A stretch of 64,000 nt of DNA from Spodoptera frugiperda (taxonomy: Eukaryota > Arthropoda > Insecta > Lepidoptera > Noctuidae): the NCBI RefSeq assembly GCF_023101765.2, contig NC_064242.1:10218327-10282326 (forward strand). Direction: 5' to 3'. The notes beneath the pieces were generated by a model. That model was given only the letters and a program-made list of their open reading frames with translations, was not told the origin of the DNA and made no database searches. Each line of letters begins with the position of its first letter. The stretch's first letter is position 1. The translations under genes and the position numbers were made by a program. Below, in pieces: positions 54,650 through 64,000 of this stretch.

Positions 54650-57600
54650 CTGTAATTTAAAAAAGTGGATTAAAAAAGACAGGAATTTAAATAAATTATG
54701 AAAGAGAAATGGATTGTGTTGTTAGAGATAAAAAGATACATTGTTCTTCTAAAGTACCTCAAAGATCATGTCAGTAGCTTCAAAGTTGGGAATTTCAAAA
54801 TACGGCACCGAGTCCTAGAATAAACGAGAGCTACATTTTGGACCTACATGAATAATCTAAAAACGTACCAGTGTTCTTAGTCAAAAGACCAAATAAGTGG
54901 TACCTTTTTCAATTCAGTACTGGTACCTATTTAGCATTAAGCTGTTATTTAAACAAGCCGTGTTAGCTATTCAATTTAAGTTTAGGATATGCGTCATCGT
55001 AACGATGTGAAATCATAAAAAAATATTTTAGAACGTTATAATTTTATTCTTAGGCATAGATAGTATGGAAATTAAAAACTAGATAGATAATTTGCATAGA
55101 TGTTAAGCATGATATTAATTTCCACGCATTTACATACCATTCGTATTCAACTTTTATAAGTTTCATCTAGTTGGATTACAATATATCTTTATAGTACCTA
55201 CCTATAGAAAATGTACTGATAGCTAAGATATGCTAGCCTAGCCTTGAGTAGGCCAATGAGTAATAAGCTGATGCGACCAGTCAAATACCTCTTTAAATAG
55301 ACCTCATTTAAATATTCAAATTCGATGTAAAGTGCGTCTCAGTTGATTTAACAACTTTATTTATCGATGATGCCTATTAATTTGATATTATCCTTTCAAT
55401 TTATTTATCCCTAATGACAAGAAAAGCCTGAAATGTTCCAATTTCTAATTACGATTTTATAAAAGAATTATGGAGAAAGTTTCTTATGTCCTTACCAATA
55501 AAGGTGTTAATGGTGCTAACATACTGCCAATCCTGGCAGCAGTGTTCCCCCAGCCGAGCAAGGTTCCTCTGACACTGGTAGGGAACAGCTCCAGACTGTA
55601 GGTGTAAATACCAGTAAAACAAATGACGACTCCAAGTTTACCGACCAAGAACAATATCACCTTCAACCAAGATAGTGCTGAAAAAAGAGAATCATCATCA
55701 GTCATCATAAAATATCTTTAAACATGAAGCAAATAGTATTATGCAAAAGATAAGCATTAAATAGTTTAATAATACTCACAAGACGGGCAGTAATTCTGTG
55801 CTATAAGAAATACTGCGGAAAGCAAATAACCACATTGCAAAGTTATTCTTCTTCCATACTTGTTAAATGTGTAATAAGCAAGCATTTCTCCTGGGAACGA
55901 CGTAAACGCAGCGAGAATAAAATTGGTATATTTATTTCCTGGTAGCAGAACTACATGAACTAGGGATCCATAGTACAGGAAGCTAGAAGTGAAGAAGCTG
56001 AATGACGTCACTGACAAACGGGTCATTATCTCCTTCGATCCTATAATTACTTTCATATCTTCTTTCTCTTTTTGTTCTACCACATCAAACATCAGTCGCA
56101 TTTGGTCGTCACTTGCATCGTCTATTTCTTTTTCTGGCAAATCGATTTTGTTCGTTCTCACCATAACCTTTAAAGTTTCTTTGGCTTCTACCAATCTTCC
56201 ACGTATCATTTGCCATCTTGTACTTTCTCTTAGACAATAAACGTATAGGCCAAAGAGTGCCATTGGTGCATAAACCACTATAATCAACCATTTCCAATAT
56301 TGAAGGCTCATTGCTAAGAATGCGAACACAATTTCACCAACGTAAACAGCATACGAAAAGAAAATTCCAGCTAGTACTCTTTTGGAACTTCCTCCTACTT
56401 CAATCACTAAAAAAAACCAAGAAGTAGGTATTAGAAATAAAGTATACAGGGTTATACAAAACAAAATATCAAGTTATATATGTAATAAGAAAATACTTAC
56501 ATAAAACCACGCCCACAGTATAAAGCCCCGATCCCATAACAGATTCTAGAAATTCCAGTGCCAAGTAGCAATAGTAGTTGGTCATGAATATTTTAAATAC
56601 TCCAATACTTGCACCGACAGCACAAATTATGAAGGTTGGTTTTCTTCCGATTCTGAAAAAAGACCATGTAATAATTTAATTCTTCTAGATGCATAGCCAA
56701 CTATAGTAAAATATAATATAATATTATAATCTTTTACGAGTCCGTTAAACTTATACTACCTACATCTATCCTTTCATCTCACAAGAAGTGCGCACGAGGA
56801 CAATTTGAAAATTCAAATTCAACATAATATCCTTCTTGTTTAAGGAAAATTATATTTAGAAAATAGAGTCATTTTAATTCTTTATGATAACGTAAGTAGC
56901 TGTTGGAAAGAAATTATTCGGTAGCGGCAAGTTGAAAGCAAACATTTGCAGATTCTTCAAAAATAACGTTAGGTAAAGAGTATTAATTTATTTCTGCGTA
57001 TTCAATTGGTAATTATAGAGATCTACAATAAGATAAAGAAGTAACTTGCTCTCCGGTGCAGTTTTAGGCGAAAAAAATGTTTTCAAAGGGGTAAAAATTG
57101 GTTCACCACAAAGGTGAATAACCCTTTACTCCGTAACGCAAAACAGCGGAATATGAATTGTAAAAATTGTAATGAACTTGAATATTGCCCATGTGATGTG
57201 GTCGAGATCAAGGCTAACAAGTAAAACTTCAACATAATTAATATTTATTCGTTATTCCAATAGATTTTTCTAGGAAGACTTGTTCGAAGAATGTTGTTTG
57301 GGCAGTTTAACAAGCATTCAAATCTTGCACTTTATCTGTTTACCACAACGTTTTTTCTTGTAAAAGTTGTAAAAAATATAATTACAAAAAAAGGATATTT
57401 AATTAGTGTCTACATCTTTATATTTTATTACCTACCTAATACCTATTTGAGTGTAAGCTGGTTTGCTTATAAACGTACCTAAATAAAATGTCTGTCAATG
57501 ACGAATTAATAAAGGTTTCTAATTTCCTGTAGGTTTGAGTCAAACATTAGTATTGCCTTACTTGTCAGCTATCCAGCCAGTGAATATCATGGACACTATC

Positions 57601-60600
57601 ATTCCTGCATTGTGGATGCCTCCTACTAGATTTATCTTCCACGGTTGGCACGCCAAGTTTAACTGAAACAAAAGTAATTTATTGTATACCTAGAACTAAA
57701 GATTGTGTATACGTGTCATCTTCATCATTGTAACGACCTTAAGGCGTCCGCAGTAGAACATAGACGTCTAAAATTTTACTTCCAAAATGGCGGGTGGGAA
57801 CGGCTTGAGTCTAACTTAAAGCTTATTGCTATGAAACTGCCACAGCTGTGTAGTCTAATCTGGTTTTGTAGTTAGGTACTTTTAAATAACCCAGCCAAAA
57901 ATTCGAAGTTTCTCAGTAAATTATTTCCATCAAATCATTCTGTTGTTGTTTCAATTAAATTGCAAAATAGGTACCGGATATAGTTAGTCACTTAAAAAGT
58001 TCCCTGTTTTCATTAGCTTCTAGGCTATAAATACGTCATAAGTAAAACTGCAAACTTGACATTTTCCGCTGATATCAACGGAAAACAACATTGCATGTGC
58101 TAATCCGATTGACACATAGTTGGCGGTTCACCGAAATTGACTAGCTAGCTAATTTAATTAATAACTCGTAGTGTGGGGTTCCAAAAAGGATTTCTTCTAA
58201 TTATTATTCAATAATAAACAATGATGTAAGAAGGAAAACTGGCGCCCAAGTTGATGTTCCAATCATAATAAATAAATTACGTAACATTTTAAATAGGTAC
58301 CTATTTGTTTTGATCATCATATTTTTTGGGTTTTTTCGTTTTTTTATTATAGGAAACAAATGAGGAAAATCTTGGGTACCTATATATGTATCTATGCCTG
58401 TCAATTAGGAAGTTCATGTTATATGCATACTTGTCTTAAAGAAGATCTAATTCATTTATTCTTCCAAATATTTAAAGAGGAAATGTTTTTCTATGGAATT
58501 ATTGCTGCACAAAACACTTCTAATTTCAGAGCGATGACACTGCACTGGGTGGGATGAAATTATCAAAATTCTCTGCAGATACTTGTTACTTTTGTTTAAC
58601 TTTATGGGAATACCCTTACTTACATTATAGGTTAATTATAGACTACTGTTGTTACAATTCAATGTCAAAATATCACAATATTATTACTAACGTAATACTT
58701 ATAATATACATGCAAATATGCAATGCATACTACTTACTTAATGTAATTTAAATTACCTACATATTAGTTATCTGCACGAACAAATATTTATTGTGTTTAT
58801 AACAAGCCCCTATGTTTTACATTTATAAATCTTGTATATTGATAAAGGAATCAAAGAGCTTCTTGTGGATTTTGAAGTATAATATTGTCGTAGTGTAACA
58901 TTTGCATCAGGTGATTGACCTACGCACTGGTTTAATTCACCTCGTTTAGTGTTTTTTTTTAATGTTTGGTTTTTACGATTATTACTATCTATTGGTTTCT
59001 TACTGCTCCCAAAAAGTGCAGATCACCTCTATAGGTATCAATTTTTTCACTCAATGATCGAATCCGAACTATTTTCCAGGTTAAACTGAGCAAAACTTAA
59101 ATAGTATCTTTCTCAATATTATAGACCCAATAATTCAAAACATTCGCCAGAAGTTTTCTGCAGGACATATTTTAAGTCTAAGGTCATATTCCATTTCCTA
59201 TCGAAATCCAAGGCGAGGTGAAAACAAGCCCAGTTATTGGAAATAATAAGGTAAATCTACACAAAATCGTACGTCATAAACCTGATTTTAATTTTACGCA
59301 ACACAACAAACGCAGATCTCAAAACAACAACAACATACATACCTCGGCAACGATAGAATTATTGTTTTCGTAGATCCAATGCTGGCACTCTTCTATTACT
59401 CCATTGAAAGAAGAATTGGTACAGGTTCCATTTGACAAAGCCCATTTCTTAGTATTTAGAATAGGCTTGTAGCACTTGGGATCTATGTCCTCTGGCCACC
59501 ATGTGGGTATTTCCATATTCTGATTCTCATGTTCGCATTCGGGGACACGACATCTGTGATAAATTAAAATAAATTATTCTTTGAAATTAATTGACTGTTT
59601 AGTTGGCTGGACGGTCGCGAAATTGTCAAGCGGAAATTCCACAGTTGAGAAAGTGGTTGCGCATTGTTTTTAATCGTAGACTTTATACTTTTCAAAACAC
59701 TTAAGTGTGCCTTTTATGCAATGCATGGTGAAGACTCGACTCCATGAAACTCAAAACATATAGCTGTGTCCAAAAATGGGGAGGATAAAAGGTTTTTTTA
59801 TGAAATAAGCCGGCAAACGAGCAGACGGATCATCTGATGGTAAGCAATCGTAAATGCGTGGCCGGCCTTTTGGGGGTTAGAAAATAAAGGGTTGTTGAGG
59901 AATCGGGGATTGGGAAAATTGGGAAAGGGTGTAATAGGCCTCCGGTAACACAGGTTCACTCACACAACCAAACACAGCGCAGGCAGACAGGCACACAGGT
60001 GTTGGTAATGATGATGTTATATCATGTAATGTAAGTGATAAATGTACTCAAGTACTTTCGTTGCTAATAAAATGCAAAATTGATACCATTTATTCCCACA
60101 ATGAGCTCAATTGATACAGGGATACATCCAGCCATAAGTCAATTGGATCCTATCAAAGCTCCGCTGTTTTTGTTAAAGTTTATTAATTTCTATGTACGTT
60201 TCCACAACTAATTAACACGTAATGGTTGTCAAGGGCCCATAGCTCTTAATTAAGCAAAGCAAAACTTCCACAAGGAATGGATACAAGCTATTAAAAGTAT
60301 ATTAACCTTCTCGACAATTATGAGACAAATTATAAATGTCCTGAGCAAATTAGACCCTGGACAACAATTAAAAAGACCCAAGAGAGGCAGTTAATGGAAA
60401 ATTTTGAATTTCATTGTGAGGCTCTTGAGGCTGGGCTTGAATATAAATATTGAAGTTATTCTGTTGGTCGATGTACAATTAGATTAGGAACGTCCAATAG
60501 CATACAAATATTAACGTCTAGAATAAGTAAGTTCATAGACTTTTTTCAGAAAGTTAAGCTTAAGTCTGAACCCTTTATTAACCAGTCGTTTTACCAAAGC

Positions 60601-61672
60601 TTTTCGGATAACCGATAGCAGAATAATGAAATCCCCTGTGGTGGTTAACAGTGGTCGGATGGCAATAACTGAAGCTTGAGATCAGTGACGTGAGAGCTGA
60701 TGATGATGAACTTTTTTTGAGCACTAGATTAAATACCAGATTCGGAAAGAAGTATCGTAAAAACAAAACTCAAAAAAAAAATACATTGCGGAAAATAAAC
60801 GAAGTACTCATGTCATGTATAATTAAGTTGAAAGAGTGTGTAACACTTATGACAAAAGCTTTATTTCTGGCAAATTATTTATCAGTGTAACGTGGAAATT
60901 CTTATAGATTTATAAATGCTTCTTGATAAAAAAATACTTTACATTAGCCTTAATGAATATGGGACAAGGACAAAAATATTGCGTTTGATTCTAGAAAATT
61001 TATGAACCAATTGCAAACTGATACAGGAATATATTCAGCCCAGCGAGCCGCACAGTAAAATCTACTTCTGTAAAACGACATAATTTTATGCAAAAGGAAA
61101 CGTTTTCTTCTTCTAACTTATTTCAGAATTAGCTGTTGCTCAAAACTTCGTCCGCTTAGAATATTATTAATTTGGGATTTTTATTTTCATCTGAAATAAA
61201 AGTAACCTAAGTTACTCCTTAGTAAATCAGTTACCTGCCAATAAAAGTCCCGTCAAAATTGTTTTTTTTTTTTGAGTTAAATCATCCAATGACTTCTCCT
61301 TGGGCAAGGCGAAAGTGTCAGACTCTTACTGACCAAAAACCACCCCGTTCCTTCTCCTGCTTTTCGACCCGGAGCTCCGGTAAAAGGTAGTCCGCAGCTC
61401 CAGCAAGGCAATTCAGAGATTAGCCAGAACCAACCGACAGACAGACAAAAACAATAAATTAAACAATAAATAAATATAAATTAATTAAAGATAAATCATT
61501 ACCTGTAATTAACATTTTCGGCCACAAATACATAATTCACGTGTGTCATAGAAATCATAAATAAAGTCAAACAAACTAAAATATATTGTACAGTTTGATA
61601 TCTTCCGAAACGTTCTATTTTTGTAAAAATATCACTTCTTGTATCACTTTCCTCACTTTTTACCGCCGTCAT
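54446..61672 (-). CDS. SLC22-family organic cation/carnitine-type transporter, seven exons, complete
   Basis: Twelve-helix major facilitator protein of the plasma membrane, expected to move organic cations, carnitine-like or organic anion substrates; the substrate cannot be read from sequence. Exons from high to low: 61503-61672, 59343-59553, 57562-57662, 56501-56652, 55780-56406, 55496-55677, 54446-54649. They total 1647 nt and give 548 residues, the usual SLC22 length. TM1 is about residues 30-51. A large Cys-rich extracellular loop (57-127) holds NGT and NSS glycosylation sequons. LNLACQPW precedes TM2, and DKIGRK (160-165) is the MFS loop 2-3 signature. RESTRW (271-276) replaces the common PESPRW. 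ELFPTSVR (450-457) lies in the second half. TM12 is followed by PETKNLPMFDTI (508-519). All junctions are GT-AG and in phase. A closer assignment (OCT, OCTN, carcinine transporter) needs a tree. Confidence 0.94.
54758..54814 (-). other. Possible in-frame cassette exon inside SLC22 intron 6
   Basis: A 57-nt open segment lies between an acceptor-like TTTATTCTAG and a donor-like GAG|GTAC. It is phase 0 on both sides and would insert 19 residues (DSVPYFEIPNFEATDMIFE) in the TM11-TM12 loop. Read past the donor it stops after two codons. Direct joining of exons 6 and 7 gives the better family match, so this is optional or spurious. Confidence 0.3.
55496..55677 (-). CDS. SLC22 exon 6 (ELFPTSVR, TM10-TM11)
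   Basis: Acceptor TTTTTTCAG, donor TTG|GTAAGG, ending in phase 0. It encodes ELFPTSVR and ends in LAPLTPLL. Confidence 0.94.
55780..56406 (-). CDS. SLC22 exon 5 (TM5 to TM10 region)
   Basis: Acceptor TTTTTTTTAG, donor T|GTGAGT, ending in phase 1. It is the longest exon, with EVGGSSKR, two membrane segments, RESTRW, a charged central cytosolic loop, and the helices of the second half up to FNKYGRR. Confidence 0.94.
56501..56652 (-). CDS. SLC22 exon 4 (TM3-TM4)
   Basis: Acceptor TTTTTTCAG, donor T|GTAAGT, ending in phase 1. It completes DKIGRK and covers TM3 to TM4. Confidence 0.93.
56653..59342. other. SLC22 introns 2 and 3
   Basis: Apart from exon 3 (57562-57662) this is AT-rich intron sequence with no recognised repeat. 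Short frames lack support. Confidence 0.5.
57562..57662 (-). CDS. SLC22 exon 3 (TM2)
   Basis: Acceptor TGTTTCAG, donor AA|GTAAGG, ending in phase 2. It encodes LNLACQPW and TM2, up to the Asp of the DKIGRK motif. Confidence 0.93.
59343..59553 (-). CDS. SLC22 exon 2 (extracellular loop)
   Basis: Acceptor TTATCACAG, donor GAG|GTATGT, ending in phase 0. It encodes the cysteine-rich loop between TM1 and TM2, with Trp, Cys and Asn-glycosylation sequons. Confidence 0.92.
59790..60010 (+). repeat. Short interspersed repeat family B, longest copy (SLC22 intron 1)
   Basis: TTTTTTTATGAAATAAGCCG, GCAAACGAGCAGACGGATCA, TCTGATGGTAAGCAATCG, CCGGCCTTTTGGGGGTTAG, GGGTTGTTGAGGAATCGGGG and AATAGGCCTCCGGTAACA, then a CACACAACCAAACACAGCGC tail. 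Antisense to the transporter. It shows how far the family extends. Confidence 0.8.
60011..61260. other. SLC22 intron 1, remainder
   Basis: AT-rich intron DNA. A GAGAGCTGATGATGATGAAC block near 60690 resembles a LINE-tail remnant. Nothing else recognised. Confidence 0.4.
61262..61410 (-). repeat. Short interspersed repeat family C, reversed (SLC22 intron 1)
   Basis: ATCATCCAATGACTTCTCCT, TGGGCAAGGCGAAAGTGTCA, GACTCTTACTGACCAAAAAC, CACCCCGTTCCTTCTCCTGC, CCGGAGCTCCGG and GGTAGTCCGCAGCTCC. It is in the sense orientation of the transporter. Confidence 0.8.
61503..61672 (-). CDS. SLC22 exon 1 (start and TM1)
   Basis: The ATG at 61670-61672 opens a 29-residue cytosolic N-terminus (with RFGRYQ, typical of SLC22) and then TM1. 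The donor is AG|GTAATG, ending in phase 2. Confidence 0.92.
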
Positions 61673-61734
61673 GATTATTTAATATTTTATTTAGAAATTA
61701 CTAATTTATAATATTTTTTTATATTACGTATATT

Positions 61735-61810
61735 TTCGCTATGTGCGTATACGCCGTACGCCTACGTCTACGGACGACGCTAACTTAATTCTGCGTCCGG
61801 TACGCTATTA
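61735..61810 (-). promoter_or_regulatory. CpG-rich patch upstream of the SLC22 start
   Basis: A cluster of CpG, with many TACG and GCGT words, lies 60-140 nt before the transporter ATG in otherwise AT-rich DNA. It may be the core promoter or 5' UTR. I see no clear TATA box. Confidence 0.3.
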
Positions 61811-62791
61811 TCAAATGGCAAGATCGTACTAATTCGGAATTCTTGAAACAAATACGACAGCTCACTATAGATACAGTTATTACAATAAATATTTATTAAA
61901 GTGGCTCAGTCAAGAGGACGACGTGAACCGTGAATTTTATCTTCTTAAGTGGAAATTCAATATTATGTATTCGACATTTAAAAAAGTATGTTGCGCCAAA
62001 TATGTATAATGCACCTAACTAACAATTCGGTGTCGTGCTGCACTATATATTAGAACAATGTTATCATTAAAAATATATTCTTAAGTTAATTTAAAAATTG
62101 TATATTCTAGTAGCTTTTTAATACAGTAAACAGTCGCTTAAATAAGATAAACATGATGACATAAAGGTTTATATATTGTAAATTAGGTTGCAACTACACT
62201 ATCACCCCGTATGTATATCTTGGGCCTTATTTTAATTTTTAATTAAAATAGTAGTTTTATCGTAACGTTTTTTTTTGTAACCTACATTTTCAAAACTATT
62301 TTAATGGAATTTGTGCAGTAGGTGGCCTGAAATAACATATAATATGCTAATGTTTATCTCTGAATAAATAGCTACAGACATATTTCACAAGTAGGTATGA
62401 AGTCGCGAATAAAGTCTAAAAGGTATCTAAGTGATAAATATTGCTACAGAGCTACAAAGCCTAAATAACATCTTGTTTTGTAAGATCAGGAGGAATTTCA
62501 AAATGTATGTAAACTAAACTCGAACGTTCGTTTGAAAGTCAATTTCTGGGTGATCGTTCCAATGCCTAGTTTTTTTTTTTCATTTTTTTTTATACCATTT
62601 TAAAACTTGTCCTCAATATATTATACGAGCAGTCAATTTAGAAATATCTATGCATACTTATTCGACGTATTATATCTTTACCGATAATATTAACAATTGA
62701 ATTATTACATTTATATGTTAAATTAAAAACTAATTCTAGTGACTTACTTTTACGTATTCTATTGACTTACTTTTACGTAATGTATTCGATA
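61811..62791. other. Gene-free stretch upstream of SLC22
   Basis: AT-rich, with poly-T runs near 62265 and 62570 and a duplicated TTGACTTACTTTTACGTA at about 62738 and 62762. No gene seen. Confidence 0.45.
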
Positions 62792-62793
62792 TA

Positions 62794-63122
62794 CAGTAGA
62801 ACTCCAATTATCCGAACTCCGACTATCCGAATCGCCGATTATCCGAATCACAAAAATTGTCCAAAAAGTCTTAAGTGCGCTATTATTCTCCCCCGCGAAG
62901 CCAGTGTTTGCGCGTCAAGTCTTGACTTGACTTGTCTTAACTTGCCGTTGTGCCTACACTGACTTCCCCCGCAATTTAATTCAATAAAAAAATAGTGCAA
63001 TATCAAAACGTAGCTTTTATTCTCTTCAAAGGCAATATTTTTTAAAAAATCCGATTATCCGAATATTTGATTATCCGAATGGGTCCCGGTCCCCATTAAT
63101 TCGGATAATTGGAGTTCTACTG
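62794..63122. mobile_element. pogo/Tigger-like MITE with TA duplication
   Basis: Perfect 23-bp terminal inverted repeats begin CAGTAGAACTCCAATTATCC. TA flanks both sides (62792-62793 and 63123-63124). ATTATCCGAAT-type words recur inside both ends. The length (329 bp) and lack of a transposase frame mark it as non-autonomous. The terminal CAGTAGAAC...ATTATCCGAA pattern is typical of pogo-group elements. Confidence 0.85.
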
Positions 63123-63124
63123 TA

Positions 63125-64000
63125 TACGTAATTATGAGGTTGATGGCTTTTACTAATAGGTTGAATAGTTTTTGTTAGAAAAAAATATCTTGTTAAATTG
63201 AAACTTACATCAATTTACAAGTAAATAATGTAACTACAAACCTATTTCAAAAAACACTTAATCTTGAATTTGGGGAAATTACATAGATAAGGAAACTTGT
63301 ACCTACTTACTTACTTAGAATATTTTGAGTACTTGCTAATGAATATAGGCTAAATTTTATCATTGTACCATAGGCTTAGCTTTAGCGAACTGAAATGACA
63401 GTGGGCCAGTAGGCGTTCATATAATTATGTATGGGAACCGATGGTTCGGATAAACATAATATTCTGAAGTATGGACCACTGCTTGGCAAGTTTGGTGTAA
63501 AATGCCCTTCAACATGGTGGAGTGACGGTATTCACAATGATGAGGCTTAAGATGATGGGTAAATAATAAGGTTTTCATATGTATGATCATCGAGAAAAAC
63601 AATGTATACCAAAAATCAGATTGCTCTGTCTGGAGGAAGGCGAATAAATTTCAATTACTAAATTTGACCCAACAACCAAACAAACAGGTGAAGCGAAATA
63701 TGACCGTTTAATAATAAAAAATGAATTGAGTGGTGTGCTATTGAGGATGGAGAATGGAGGGGCTTTTGTCTAGCAATGGACGGAAATGCGCTTGACGAGT
63801 GTAATGGAAAAGTTGGTCTTGCCCAATTACGAATTCTCAGAACATGTTTGTTTTGTCGGTTATCAATTTACATTAAGAAGTTGTTACCTACGGACATTTA
63901 ATTTAGTTTTTTGCCATTAGTTTTATAATAATTAATAGGTAAGTAGACGTTTGACCTTGTGCCAAGTGATTTGGCCAAGTTTATCTGTTCTTCGTGACCA
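63125..64000. other. Gene-free right edge
   Basis: AT-rich with faint LINE-tail-like phrases (GGGGCTTTTGTCTAGCAATG near 63760). No gene recognised. Confidence 0.4.

Noticed and set aside
55989..56240. 83-codon plus-strand frame
   Set aside because: Opposite-strand shadow of SLC22 exon 5.

Overview
This window is AT-rich, intron-bearing animal DNA. The short interspersed repeats (tRNA-derived SINEs, MITEs and several unclassified short families) and the two proteins point to a moth or butterfly (Lepidoptera), perhaps a noctuid. The organism call is an inference from repeat style and protein similarity; no search was run.

There are two well-supported protein-coding genes, both on the minus strand in the right third. 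SMYD5 (53386 down to 47304) has seven exons and encodes a 384-residue SET/MYND lysine methyltransferase. An SLC22-type organic ion transporter (61672 down to 54446) has seven exons and encodes 548 residues. All exons were joined by hand. Every junction has GT and AG ends and keeps the reading frame. The genes lie in tandem, about 1.06 kb apart. The gap holds a palindromic MITE close to the transporter stop and a 43-nt near-perfect palindrome upstream of SMYD5. Nothing suggests a shared pathway.

Positions 1 to about 47,200 contain no gene I can support. They hold decayed interspersed repeats: a tRNA-SINE whose tail runs into a GTTTCGGGTCTG motif (family A); a repeat starting with an ACGAGCAGACGGATCACCTGATGG core (B) and a variant (B'); a repeat carrying a CTACCTAGCGGG...AGCAGGAGTAGGAACG core (C); a second tRNA-SINE (D); a CCAAT-containing palindromic MITE (E); several single- or double-copy inverted-repeat elements; and RTE-like LINE tails. 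The section 43.7-47.1 kb is a dense MITE nest. The section 36-42.3 kb has few repeats and some patches that resemble regulatory DNA.

The most unusual object is at 17430-18300. It is an 871-bp segment bounded by perfect 16-bp inverted repeats, and it encloses a minus-strand exon with a THAP-like zinc-finger pattern that ends at a consensus splice donor.
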